Below are positions 1-11,441 of a stretch of 64,000 nt of DNA, in pieces. The position numbers and the translations under genes are program-made. Source of the stretch: Adiantum capillus-veneris. Its lineage: Eukaryota; Streptophyta; Polypodiopsida; Polypodiales; Pteridaceae. Positions within the stretch are counted from its first letter, which is position 1. The number at the start of each line of letters is the position of its first letter. Where the stretch lies: contig CM043942.1 of NCBI GenBank assembly GCA_014529385.2, positions 8,932,001-8,996,000 of the forward strand, given 5' to 3'. The notes under the pieces were generated by a model that saw only the letters and a program-made list of their open reading frames with translations, did no database searches and was not told the DNA's origin.

Positions 1-808
1 TGATGCCACATATTCTTGTGTCAAAGGGTGTTTGGAATCTTGTACAAGGAGTGATATATATCATGGTTCTGTGGATATAGGTGATGTTGAGGATGTTGCA
101 GGTTTTGGTGGTAGAATTGTTGCTGATAGAGGTGTTTTGCCTACAGTTGAACATGCTCGTTGGGATGTAAGAGATGCGCATGCTCATACATTAATTCCTC
201 ACATTCGCTCAGCTAAATTTGCAAAACAGATTTGGGATATTTTGGTTGGTCTTTATGCAAGCCGCAATGAGGCTAAAATTGCATTGCTACGGAAAGAGCT
301 GGAGTCGAAGATTATACATGAGGAGGATGAAATGGATACTGTCCTTGCTGGTATCAAGAATATTAATATGAGCAACTTATTTCTGCAGGCGAAGTTATTT
401 CTGACAATTCCCTTGTGCAAACTGTTCTTGATGCATTACCAGATTCTTAAAGACTTTTGCTAGTACTTGAAGACTTATGACCCCAAGGAGATCTTGAAGT
501 TGTCAAGTTTGATGCGTTATGCACATTGCTATTGCAAGAGTCACTTTCAAGAAAAAACAGGGCTAAATAGTGTACATTTGAACATGCCAAAGAAAAAGTG
601 GTAATAGTAATGTAGCCACTCCTCATGGTTCTTTTGCGAGTGGAAAGGCATGTGTTCCTAATGCTTCTGTTGGCAACACTTCATCTAGAAATCTTGGTGA
701 AAAGGGAAAAAAGAAAATGCGTTTCTATTAATGTAAAGCTAATGATCACTTGATCAAGCAATGTCCGAAAATGAAAGCAAAAGAGGCTACGAAGAAAGAG
801 GTTGGTTC

Positions 809-1182
809 CACTACAAGTGCAACTATTGTAGAGTCTTTTGTGAAAGGAGATTGTGATGCTGATGTAGATGCAGAGTGGGCATTTAGTGCAGAGTGCACTT
901 ATGATCCTTCTGTCCATGATGCATGTATATCAGTTGCTGCAGATGCTCATGTGTGGTACTTTGACAGTGGTGCTACAAAGCACATTACCTCTCATCACTA
1001 CAAGTGCAGCTATTGTAGAGTCTTTTGTGAAAGGAGATTGTGATGTTGATGTAGATGCATAGTGGGCATTTAGTGCAGAGTGTACTTATGATCCTTCTAT
1101 CCATGATGCATGTATATAAATTGCTACAGATGCTCATGTGTGGTACTTTGACAGTGGTGCTACAAAGCACATTATCTCTCAT
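809..1182 (+). repeat. 187-base tandem duplication across the zinc knuckle to protease segment
   Basis: Two head-to-tail copies (809-995 and 996-1182) both start CACTACAAGTGCA and both contain the protease active-site codons DSGATKHI. The unit is not a multiple of three, so it shifts the frame. Few differences separate the copies (for example a new TAG in copy 2), so the duplication is younger than the element. Copies at 19600-19840 and 63500-63740 are single. Confidence 0.9.
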
Positions 1183-2199
1183 CGTGACTTGTTTAACTCT
1201 CTCGAGGATGTCCTCACGGGAATACAGTCACTTGTGCAAATAATGCCTCTTATATGGTCAAGGGAGTTGGAAAGATTGTGTAGATTGCTACGAATGTCAG
1301 TTCTTTCACAGTTGTTTGATGCACTGTATGTACGTGGGATGAAAAAGAACCTTTTGTCTATATCTGCACTTGCTAGACTTGCCTTGTTGTGAAATTTATG
1401 GATGTTAAATGTACTATTTATGATCTCAATTTTGGTGATGAAATTGTTGCATCTGACATTTTATGCCATGGGTTGTATAAGCTCACTTTGTATGACAAGT
1501 GTGGGCAAACTTTTGCAATTGCAACTGTGGATTCAAAGGCTCTCTCAGATGCAAAACTTTGGCATGCAGGTTTTGGGCATTTGAATTTTGTCAGTTTGCT
1601 GAAATCTGATATGGTTGCTTCTTTGCTACCTCTTGAAGCACCTGTGAAGCATGTTTTTGAAGTCTGTATTTTGGGTAAGATGCAGCATTCAAAGTTTCCA
1701 AAACATACAGGTTGCAGCTTGTGCATAGCGATGTTTGTGGGCCATGCAAACTCTGTCCTTTGAAAATTACTTGTACTTTGTTAGTTTCATTGATGATTAC
1801 TCTAGGCATGCATGGGTATATCCGCTTAGAGCGAAGTACGAAGTGTTATGTACTTCAAGCAATTCTTGGCTATGGCTAGAAATTATGCTTTGGTGCCACA
1901 AACGCAGTGCATAAAATTGGATGATAAGGCTGTCAAATACATTTTTGTTGGTTACAATACTGAAAGTAAAGATTACAAGTTGTACCATGTGAAAACAAAG
2001 CGTATCTTGGTTCACGGGATGTGTTTGTGGAAGTTTCTGTTCAGCCCTTGTTGTCATATACTAGAGACAATAATGTAAGCTCAAAGGATGTTTCTAACAG
2101 TTTGGTGCCTCTTTTCAGTTGTGAAAATTTGAATGTAAATTCAAATGAGGCAAATGTACAACCTATGGGGGTTTTCGAAACTTCTACAGATCAACCTCG

Positions 2200-2513
2200 T
2201 TAGGGCCAATTTGGATGAAAAAAGGGTTGTGTAAGGATCTAAAAAGAGGCAACCTAAAAAAGACCATGAAGATTTTATCAAAACTATTCAACATGGGTAC
2301 TCATTGCCACCCATGGACCATATGAGCACTAAATTTGGAGTTCATATGTAAATGTTATGGCTAAAATAGTGCAAAATATTCTAAAAGTAAGTAAAGGAGA
2401 TCTTGACACGTGTACAAAAGTGCCATACTTTTAGAAATGTGGCTCCTCATTGACCCTTTGATCAAGAATAGAGAAATGCTAAACAGCCCTTATTTCATCC
2501 AAATTGGCCCTAA
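2200..2513. mobile_element. MITE-like insertion with terminal inverted repeats
   Basis: A 314-base insertion interrupts copia sequence that is continuous at 21150-21165. Its ends are inverted repeats: left TTAGGGCCAATTTGGATGAA, right the reverse complement, continuing with mismatches to about 35 bases. It has no coding potential. GGGCC-type ends with a T/A-rich target recall Tourist-like (PIF/Harbinger) MITEs, but the target duplication is not clean (TTA on the left, TAA on the right), so the superfamily is inferred only. Confidence 0.8.
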
Positions 2514-3393
2514 TGTATTACTGATGCAGATATACATGAGGTAATTGATGTGGAAAAGGCAAAGAATGAGTAGGCTAGAGGTATTCCAAAATGGTTGGTG
2601 CATACTTTGCGTGACAGTAAATTGGATGCACCTTTGTCTAGTCGTACTCGTTTGGGTTCTCGCCATGCATCTTATGCATCAGATTGTTATGCTTTGGTTG
2701 TGTCTAGCTTATGTGATGTTAAGGAACCTTTGTCTTTTGATGAAGCACATAATCCAAAAAATTAGATGGCCACCATGCAATCAGAATATGATGCATTATA
2801 GAAAATAACACATGGACTTTATGTGATTTGCCTCCTGGAAAAAAGGCCATTGGTACGTAGGTTTACAAGTTGAAATGCAAGCCGGATTGTGAGATCGATT
2901 GCTATAAGGCTCAACTTGTTGCAAAGGATTATGCACAGCCAAAAAGCATAGATCATAAAGAGACTTTTTCTCCCACTTGTCGTATGACTATTGTGTGTTT
3001 TCTATGTGCCTTGGCAGCTCATTTTGGATGGGATGTACATCAATGGATTTTGTTACTGCTTTCTTGAATGGTGACATATTTGAGGAAATCTATGTAACAC
3101 AGCCTCGCGATTATGTCATTGAACTCTTTTGGTTAAACGAGGCTTTCGTAAAGCGTGAGGGCGATGCACTTCTCATTGTTGTTCTATATGTGGATGATTT
3201 GCTGATCACTCGCCCAAATGAGACACATATTGCTGAATTTAAGGCTGATTTGAATGCTACTTTTAAGATGAAAGACTTGGGAATGTTGCATCATTACTTG
3301 GACATATAGTTTAAGCAGTGCGATGATGATATTGCCTTGTGTCAGACAAGTTACCTAGAGACATTGCTATGTAAGTTTGGAATTGAGGATTGA

Positions 3394-4178
3394 AATACAA
3401 GTCGCAATGAGGCAAAAATTGCATTGCTGCGTAAAGAGTTGGAGTCAAAGATTATGCATGAGGAAGATGACATGGATACTTTCCTTGCTCATGTCAAGGA
3501 TATCAATGAGCAACTTATTTCTGCAAGTGAAGTCATTTCAGACAGTTCCCTCGTGCAGAGTGTTCCTTGCCAGATTCTTATGAGACTTTTGCTAGTACTT
3601 GGAGACTTATGACCCAAGGAAATCGTGAAGTAGTCAAGTTTGCTGCATTATGCGCATTGTTGTTGCAAAAGTCGCTTTCCAAAAAAAACAAAACTAGAGA
3701 GCATGCAGTTGAACATGCCTTTATTGTCGCTTAAATAAAAGGTGGTAACAATAATGTAGTCACTTCTTATGGTTCTTCTACGAGTGGAAAATTACATGTT
3801 CCTAATGCTTCTATTGGCAGCAATTTGTCTCGAAATTTTGGTGATAAGGGAAAAAAGAAGATGTGCGACCATTATTGTAAAGCTAATGATCACTTGATCA
3901 AGCAGTGTTCTAAGTTGAAGGCCAAAGAGGTTAAGAAGAAAGAGGCTGATTCCACTAGTAATGCTGGTTTCTCACTACAAATGTAGCTATTGCCGGGTTT
4001 TCTGTGAAAGGAGACCGTGATGCTAATGTTGATGCAGAATGGGCTTTTAGTGCAAAGTGCACTTATAATCGTGTTGTTTATGATGCATGTATGTCAATTG
4101 TTGCAGATTCACATGTGTGGTATTTTGACAGTGGTGCTACAAAGCAAATTAACTCACATTGTGATTTGTTCACCTCCC
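3394..4178 (+). pseudogene. Second family A copia fragment: gag to protease start
   Basis: Begins abruptly in gag (SRNEAKIALLRKELESKI) and runs through the zinc-knuckle region (HYCKANDHLIKQCS; the first Cys is preserved as CDHYC near 3865-3880) to the protease signature DSGATKQI near 4130. It loses similarity inside the codons for LFTS at about 4178. Several frameshifts and stops are present. It is joined without spacer to the RT end of copy 1, in an order no intact element has (RT followed by gag), so the pair is a rearranged composite. Confidence 0.9.
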
Positions 4179-5439
4179 CAAACCCAAGCTAAACATGACT
4201 AGACATGAGAAACCTACCTCACATTGATTGGGCACTGCCACAAAACAGCCCTCACTCCCTAACATTTGCTCTTGGGAGAAACTGGACCGACTAAACGAAC
4301 CAAGAGAGATGCCTGAACTCTAACACTAACCTCCTTTACAATAGAAAAATGACGATGTCATTCCCAATCAAAAATATATAGCATACTTAACCATTATGTG
4401 TTATGCTTGGTCGCACAAATTTTTGAGAAGTAGAAGGTGTGAAAAACATTAAGTGAGAAGGATTTTTTTCACCCGTGTAGATCTTGGTTGGAGAGATGAT
4501 ACCCTTTTATACTTTTGCTTGATATACTTCTTTGAAAGATTCTCCAAAATGGTGGGAATTTGCTCTTTGCAAAGATAACTTGTGGTGGGAAAGAAATAAT
4601 GAGAGGTTAACCCTTTGTGGAAGAGGTGTGACTCCTTCTTGAGAGTGGCTCTTTAAATAAACTTTACATACACAAACAGAGAATTGCGGATCAGATTTTG
4701 AATTTAAGATAGATTCAATTCTTTTTGGCATCTGAGAGTTGGCTGAAAAGGTATTTCCCATGTGAAGCACCTCCTACAGAGTCGATGGCATATTGTGCCC
4801 AATTTTGCCACGGTTTCAAGTCTTCCCAATCTCCCTCTTTTAAAATAGAGAATAACCTTTGAGCTTGGGCCTCCACCTAAGAGCCCGGTCTCGCCTAGCA
4901 CTTGGGGGGGCTTGTTGCTCAAGGAAATAGCCCATGAATATGCTCACATTAGCAACCTTAATCAAGCATTAATCATGCAAGAGAGAGAAATATGCCTAGG
5001 ATAATGAGATTAGAAAATGCTAGTTTAATTATGGATCTTATATCAATAGTTATTCTATGGTGGTCTAATCAGTGTAGCATTCATGGTGACTAATGTAATG
5101 CTCAATGACACAATACACAAGAACCAAAATGAAGTAAAGCTAGAGTATTGACAATGGACTCTCAAGAAGTGAGGCTACTTAAGTAGATGTAGCAAAATCA
5201 TTGATGTGTAATACAAGGGATGCAGTATAATACACCTAGTTCCAAAGTGCACCCAAATCAACCCTACACAGAGGGGGTTCAACACATGAAGCTAAGGAAG
5301 TATGTTTGCACTTTGTACAACTCATTTGAAATCATTTACACCTCATATGACTCACATAGAAGTCACATGGTAATGTGCTACATAGGCTATGCTTAAACAA
5401 AAGGATATGCACACCACATGTTGGTACATAGGACAAAGA
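4179..5439. other. Unassigned non-coding stretch
   Basis: No reading frame longer than about 90 codons and no recognisable domain, LTR end, primer site or long repeat on either strand. AT-rich, with a G7 run near 4909. Probably decayed repeat DNA; no function can be supported. Confidence 0.6.
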
Positions 5440-5746
5440 CCACATGCCCAACCAGAGAAGCTATGCATTGTGTACAATAATAAGGTCCTTGAAGTGGCAG
5501 AGAGCTTTAAATACCTTGGCCTTGAACTTTGAGCTAATCATAAATGAAATGATTGTGCACCATGAGAAGTTGGGAATAGAGCCTACTATGGATTTCAGAG
5601 CATATGCAATACAAGAGAGAATAAATGTTGGGCTCTCAAGAAACACTACTTTGACACCTTGGTGACACCAGTGCTTCTTTATGGATATGGGCTGGTAGCA
5701 AGTTGGAAAGAGTTTGAGAATGTCTAGAAGCATTTTCTTAAGAACT
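5440..5746 (+). pseudogene. LINE (non-LTR) reverse-transcriptase C-terminal fragment
   Basis: One frame reads VYNNKVLEVAESFKYLGLEL, and after a frame change CWALKKHYFDTLVTPVLLYG and WKEFENV. The F-K-Y-L-G block followed by an L-V-T-P-V-L-L-Y-G block is the arrangement seen after the RT core in plant LINEs. A TAG interrupts the last block. The fragment ends exactly where the family A LTR begins at 5747; no continuation is visible at 16262, so the insertion sites are not a simple pair. About 100 residues remain of a protein that normally exceeds 1000. Confidence 0.75.
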
Positions 5747-5960
5747 TGTTGGAAATAGGGTTGCAGGGAAATGCACACAGCTTGTCGAAGACGAAGGAAG
5801 CTCAAGGCACACAACAGAGAGTAGTATTACTTAGTGTGCAATGGAAAGATAAGATAGCCCTAGAGTGATGGGCGTAGGGGGAACCTCCTAGTGAGGGGAA
5901 AAATACCCCAACGGTCCTAAGTGTATTCATATACATCACTACTACATGTATATGGTAACA
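5747..5960 (-). repeat. Family A LTR (3' LTR of the deletion derivative)
   Basis: 214 bases. On the minus strand it begins TGTTACCATATACATG and ends CCTATTTCCAACA, matching the LTRs at 18107, 28590, 62078 and 16034. A purine-rich tract (minus-strand CCATGGGGGATT) sits immediately before it. Confidence 0.92.
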
Positions 5961-6752
5961 AATCCCCCATGGGAGTGAATAGGGCAGTGTCATGCTCTGA
6001 GGACATGATCAATCCACAAAGGGGAGTAGGCCCAAAGCTTTGTGGAAGGCTTTGAAATCCTCAGGAGACAATGCCTTTGCAAAAGATTTGCGAGGTTGTC
6101 ATGTGTTGGCACATAAGCCAAACTGATCTCTCCTGCTGAAAGTCTCTCCCCAACATAATGGTAATGCATCGCAATGTGCTTTGTGCAAGCATAAAAAAAT
6201 GGGTTCCTCACAACTGCGAATGCACTTTGACTGTCAGTGTAGGTGATGTTGGCAGTGTCCTGTCCAACACCCAAATCATCCATGAGGCGTTTGATCCATA
6301 CACACTCAATCATAGCTGTGAAGACTGCCCTATACTCAGCCTCACAACTGGAAATATCCACAGTAGGTTGCTTCTAACTCAACCATGATATGCATGAACT
6401 ATCGAGCATGAAACAAAAACCACTTGTGGACACTTGCATGTCAAAATAACCAGCCCAATATGAGTTTGAAAAAGCATGTAAATTTGGCGGCAATGATCGC
6501 CCCTTGGGATAAGACAACCCAAGATGTTCCACTCAGGTAGCGAAAGATCAGCTTGACAGTCTGTCAATGCTTAAGACCTTGGGCTATGCATAAATCTATT
6601 GGACAGTGAGACTGCAAATTGAATATCTGGCCTTGTATTACATACATAAATAAGGCATCCAATATTAGTTTGGTAAAGAGTGACTTCGGCGGGATCACTA
6701 GCATCATGAAGACTCAACTTTAAACTTGTTACCATGGGAGTGGCAATATATT
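5961..6752 (-). pseudogene. Family A RT end and RNase H remnant
   Basis: Minus-strand frames show the copia RNase H block (SCEAEYRAVF, then YTDSQSAFAVVRNP, then the TKHI box, in 6361-5990) and, upstream, the end of RT and connection (LPEWNILGCLIPRGDHC, 6567-6379). Both Asp-bearing RNase H blocks are visible. Frame changes separate the pieces. The upstream border at about 6752 is an internal deletion junction with gag. Confidence 0.88.
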
Positions 6753-6754
6753 AA

Positions 6755-7114
6755 CTAGAATATCCCAAGCTTGTGTTGCAGATTTTGCTGAACGAATGTG
6801 TGTGAAGTAATGGTGCGCTTCACGGACAACGCAATCAATGCATGAGCCCGTGCATCTTTTACATCCCAACGAGCTTGTTCTGTCGTAGGCAAAACAACTC
6901 TAACATCAGCAATCCTTGCAGCAAGACCTGCAACATCCTCAACATCGCCTACATCCTCAGAACCAGGACGTACATCAATGCCCTGCACAATATTCCAGAC
7001 ACCCTTTGACACAAGAACTTGTTGCATCATGTAAGCCCACATAGGGTAATTGTCCCCATCCAATCTGTCCTCAACAGGAAACATCTTGAACATATCTGTG
7101 TTGTTGTCGGCCAT
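6755..7114 (-). pseudogene. Family A gag N-terminal remnant
   Basis: Starts at the family's conserved ATG (minus 7114) with MADNNTDMFKMF and runs through DRLDGDNYPMWAYMM, VLVSKGVWNIVQGIDVRPGS and ARWDVKDARAHALIALSVKR, about 118 residues of the copia gag (UBN2-type) region. It is then cut by the deletion that fuses it to RT. The leader before it (7115-7260) is split by element C. Confidence 0.88.
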
Positions 7115-7260
7115 GGAAAATGCATGCACCTGATGTGAAAACTGCCCGAAAAGAGGAGAAATGAAGCACAAACAGCACGTGCTATATAACACAAACCGTA
7201 GAAGACTGTAAGAGAACTATTATGTAGAAAATGACACTGACAAAAATTTTGCACAAAATG

Positions 7261-7923
7261 TGTAACATCTAATGGCCTAGTACCTTGTGTGTGGCAGAAA
7301 ATAGCATGAACATACTGAGCATTTCATTTGAATAAATTCCTACTGAGAATAACAAGAGTGCTTGGGTGGAGAGAGCAACAAAAAGCATAACACCTAGTTA
7401 GATAGCATGAACAATACTTTAGAAGAGAGAGAAATTAAGCAATTGACAACAGTTGAGGACCAAATTTGCATGGAGCTGGTCCCCCCCTCCAATAGGCTTT
7501 GTATTATGGTTTCTCCCATCAAAAGAGACATTTTACAATACAATTCTTTGTGTTCCTTCAATACTAGCTAGTGCAATGAAGATGGAAACTTCAAGCACTA
7601 AGCACAATACTTATCAAACACATCATCAATTCCCTCACGGTCTCAGACCCAAGACCTCACACACCTTCAAAGATGGTGAGAGCTAGCGGGGTATGAGAGT
7701 AGATTGAGAGGAAGGAGTAGTCTTACGAGAAAGATGTACATCTCCTCACATAATCACTCATATTAGCATAGCTTAGCTTAGTAATTAGCATGGTAAAGGA
7801 GATGAGCATGCATTGAAGCTTGGCTCTTGGTTGGATTTGCATCACAAAGCCAAAAGTCGTTGGTGTAGGCCTCCCTTCTCACAAGCTTAGAGTAGGTGAT
7901 AAGCTTTCCATTAAAGCTTGAGA

Positions 7924-7966
<43 letters not shown>

Positions 7967-8517
7967 TTCTTGATTCACACATAGATTGTGTGAGTGTGTA
8001 AGTCCATAATGCCTTTGAAAAATCAGCCAAATCAGCCCCCCTTCTCTCTTGGTCGACCCCTCTTGCTATTTGCTCATGCAGACACCATATTGGACCGCCC
8101 TAGCCAATAGGATTTCAGGAGCATAAGTGATAGCCTTATGACATGTGTCCCCCTTTCCCCTTTCACGAGAGCTTTTGCTAATTAATTAATGCAACTAAAC
8201 TCTCATTCGACCCCTTTGTCTCCTGGCCAATAGGAATCAGGCAAGCCAGTAGGCTGCTCAATGTCCAATAGTCTTCTAGAGAGCTTAATTCTTATTGGTT
8301 CTTTTATTAAGTGTTTTTAAATTAATTAAACTAGACTTACTCTAGCCTAATTCTCATTGATCCACCTCCAAGGCCATCCAATAGGATTTGAGTACACCTT
8401 GTGGGCATCTGGGCTAGGGAACTGACATGTGTCCCTCTTTCCCCTTGTGTACAAAGGAAGCTTGTGTGTGTGTGTTTGTGTGAGTTTCTCTCTCATCCCT
8501 GCTTTTGGGCTACGACA
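7261..8517 (-). repeat. Element C 3' LTR (left), truncated or alternative U3
   Basis: Collinear with 13986 onward (TGTAACATCTAATGGCCTAG versus TGTAACATTTAATGGCCTAG) until about 8510, where the copies part company just after a shared GGGCT. Contains a (GA) tract at 7926-7964 and TATTGG/CCAATA-rich blocks. It either starts on the minus strand at TGTCGTAGCCC (8517), or its U3 was deleted together with the polypurine tract; the second is favoured because the right LTR plus target duplication needs a longer LTR. Confidence 0.75.
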
Positions 8518-8779
8518 TCATTCTAGAAAGGATGACTAGTCCAATTGGTGCTTGAGAGCCTAAGCTGCCGCAAGCATGTATGCACATTAGTCCTATCAAT
8601 CTTCCATAGTAGAGTGACAAGCTCTACTTGGTGTTCGGGAGATGTCGTCTCTGCAAACTTGTTCTAAGCATGCATAACACTTCATTTTTGTGCACAATAA
8701 AGAAAAAGAGAGTTTTATAAGACAAAAAAATTTGTTCATTTTTAACATTTGTAGATTTGCTTACTCTTGGGAAGCATTG

Positions 8780-9078
8780 TAAGCATTGACAAGGTTTAGG
8801 TTATCCTTTAATTGTATGCCTTGCATCCATATAGCATCTTCAAAAGGATAATTATTAAACTTAATAAGATATCATCAGATAGTCTTACTGCCTCCTAGTA
8901 CCTTTTCTTCATGTCGGAGGATGGACTCGGGCTGCAGCACCTCTTCTTGGTCCTCAATCTCCGGTGGGTCTTCAATAGTTTGTTCTTGAGGTGGCTCTCC
9001 TTTGTAAGGCTTTAGTAGGCTCACATGGAAAGCATGGTGTATGAGCCAATCGCTGGGCAACTTGAGTTGATAGGCCAT
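8780..9078 (-). pseudogene. Element C integrase C-terminus and chromodomain
   Basis: Minus-strand frame reads [20 protein letters not shown], the usual end of the gypsy integrase region, then [20 protein letters not shown], the start of a chromodomain. The frame reaches two consecutive TGA codons (about 8872-8877), beyond which YLIKFNNYPFEDAIW follows in the same frame, the second half of a chromodomain. The chromodomain marks C as a chromovirus; in this family it directs integration toward modified chromatin. The paired TGAs look like two Arg CGA codons hit by C-to-T change. Confidence 0.85.
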
Positions 9079-10434
9079 CTCATTGATTGGCCTAAGAATC
9101 TGGAAGGGACCATAGTACCTTTTTGCTAACTTATGATAGTACTTTTGGTGTCCCGTAGGATTCTTGCCCGTCGTGTGCCTTAGTCGAGCCTTGGGAAAGT
9201 TGAGTAAGACCCAATTATTTTCTTTAAAGGCTTGTGCTCTTCTGTGCTTGTCAGCAACAGCCTTTTGCCTTTGCTGTGAGATAGAGATAGCGTCCTTAAT
9301 CTTTTGGAAAGATTCTTGTAGGTCTCAGCTATACTCATCTGCAGCGAAGATCTTCCCGTGTACCTTAAGTAGCAGGGGACTTTTCGATCTCCCCTCAATT
9401 ACCTCAAAAGGTGCTTTTCCCGTGGAAGTATGTACAGTGTTATTGTAGGCATACTCCACTAAGGGTAAGTACGTCTCCCATTGGGATCTTTGATCTACTT
9501 CCATTACATAGGCTTTTAGTAGATTGGGAATTGTTAGGTTGACTATTTCACTTTGACTATCCGTTTGCGGGTGATAGGCCGAAGAGAAGTTTAGCCTTTT
9601 TCCTAAATTCTCAAAGAGACCCTTCCAAAAATTACTGGTCATTCTAGGATCTCTATCCGAAACTATGCACATTGGCAAGCCATGGTACTTGAAGATTTGT
9701 GATATGAAGAGGGTTGCCATTTGATGGGCTTTGATAGTCTTTCTGACAGGTATAAAATGAGCTTGTTTACTGAACCTGTCTACTATCGTCCATATTCTCG
9801 TATTCCCATGGATAGGCTTAGGCAACCCAGAGATAAAATCCATGGATATGCTCTTCCATGGTGAATTAGGGATTGGCAAAGGTTGAAGCAATCCAGGTTG
9901 CTTCCCTCTACCAAACTTCGTCTTTTGGCATACCACACATTTAGAAACATACTCTTGTATGTTTGCTTTCATGGTAGGCCAATAGAAATATGTTTCAATC
10001 CGCTTTAGGGTAGACTGAATCCCTCTATGCCCCGCATAAGGAGGAGCATGAGATTCATACATTACTTTCTCACGGAGTGAGTTAGTAACGCATACTTTAT
10101 TGCCATAGAGAAGATAACCATCTTGTAAAGTAAATGGTTCCTCTTTCTTCCCTAGTGCAAGGAATGAAATCACATCTCTAAAATTAGGATCAATAGCATA
10201 CTCATCTATCATAGAAGATAGATCATTGTGAGTTGCTATGGAAACCGCCTTCACTCTCGGCCATCTTGAGAGTGCATCGGCTACTTGATTATGCTTGCTA
10301 GCAATGTGAGCAATATGAAAATGAAATTGCAAAAGGAAATTTTCCCAATTCATTTGTTTGTCGGAGAGCTTGGTATGCGTCATGAAGTACTTAAGACTTT
10401 GGTGATCCGTTCGCAGAATGAAAGGAGTCCCCAA
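9079..10434 (-). pseudogene. Element C RNase H end and integrase
   Basis: The 10434-9325 frame begins in RNase H (ILRTDHQSLKYF, then VADALSRWP), followed by the integrase zinc module (HAPPYAGHRGIQ and CVVCQK), then the core with the three acidic positions in SMDFISGLP, IVSDRDPRM and a YHPQTDSQSE block. It stops at a TGA (about 9325). The next ~250 bases to the chromodomain frame hold the continuing integrase C-terminal sequence, out of frame. An otherwise well-kept integrase. Confidence 0.9.
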
Positions 10435-11441
10435 TAAATAGTGCTTCCATGAGTCTAAGGCATGTAGAACTGCGAGGAATTTCTTTTCATATATGCTTAG
10501 AGCTTGCTCAACAGGTCGAGCCTTCGACTTTCATAGCCTATGGCATGCCTTTCTTGGAGCAAAAGAGCTCCAAGGCAATCACCACAAGCATCACATTGGA
10601 CCTCAAATGGCTTTGAGAGATCCGGTAGTGTAAGCATAGGTCGAGAGATAAACTTTTCTTTAAGCTTTTCGAAAGCATTGTTCTCTTTGGCAGACCATGT
10701 GTACCTAACATTTTTCTTTGTTAGGTCATGTAATGGTCCTGCTATTAGTGAGAACTTTTCTATGAAGCGTCTACAATATGCACACATACCTCTAAAGCTT
10801 CTTAGCTCATGAAGATTCCTTGGTTTAGGCCATCCTTTTATTACCTCTAATTTTGAGGATCCATTTGGATGCCATCTTGAGAGATAATGTGACCTAAATA
10901 CTGAATCTCTTGTAAGAAAAATTCACTTTTCTTTCGATTAGCATAAAGTTTATTCTCTCTTAGAACTTGAAATATTACCTGGAGGTGTTGCTTGTGTTCA
11001 TCGAATGAATTAGAGTAGATGATGATATCATCAAAGAACACTCCAGTAAAGGTTCGATGAGGCCTAAATAGCTTCTCCATCAAGCGGTTGAATGTGGCTG
11101 GTGCAATTGGTCAAGCCAAAAGGCATGACAATGTATTCGTAAAGACCAAATGTAGTGCGAAATACGGTCTTTACAATGTCTTGATCAACTATCCTTATTT
11201 GATGATAACCACTTTTTAGGTCAATCCTACTGAAGTAGGTGGACCCTTGTAGCTTATCAAATAGGTCTTCTGCCCGTGGAATGGGAAACCTATTCTTGAT
11301 AGTGATCCTATTTAGTGCTCTATAGTCGACACACATACAATATGTGTCGTCTTTCTTTTGCACTAGTAGCACCGGAGAACAAAATGGAGATGAGCTAGGC
11401 CTAACCATGCCCTTCTCAACTAACTCGTGCACTTGCCGCAT
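10435..11441 (-). pseudogene. Element C reverse transcriptase and RNase H N-terminal part
   Basis: Three minus-strand frames: 11441-11064 ([41 protein letters not shown]), 11083-10847 (active site VFFDDIIIYS, then LGHIISQDGI) and 10787-10497 (CRRFIEKFSLIAGPL, then FEVQCDACGDCLGALL of RNase H). FFDD in place of YxDD is common in plant chromoviruses and not a defect. At least two frameshifts (about 11080 and 10830) separate the pieces. Confidence 0.92.

Larger units (their letters stand above)
1..3393 (+). pseudogene. Degenerate Ty1/copia internal region (family A, copy 1), gag to RT
   Basis: The stretch is collinear with the better copy at 18694-22457 and starts inside gag, so its LTR lies outside the window. 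In order it shows the gag segment (LLRKELESKI near 280-320), a zinc-knuckle remnant near 720-770, the protease signature DSGATKHI (962 and 1149), integrase zinc-domain remnants (1550-1690), and RT with YVDDL near 3190. It is broken by many stops and frameshifts, a 187-base tandem duplication (809-1182), loss of about 320 bases of the integrase core near 1880, and a MITE (2200-2513). It stops abruptly at 3393, where it joins gag sequence of a second copy. Copia assignment is firm from the order protease, integrase, RT; the sub-lineage is not determined. Confidence 0.93.
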
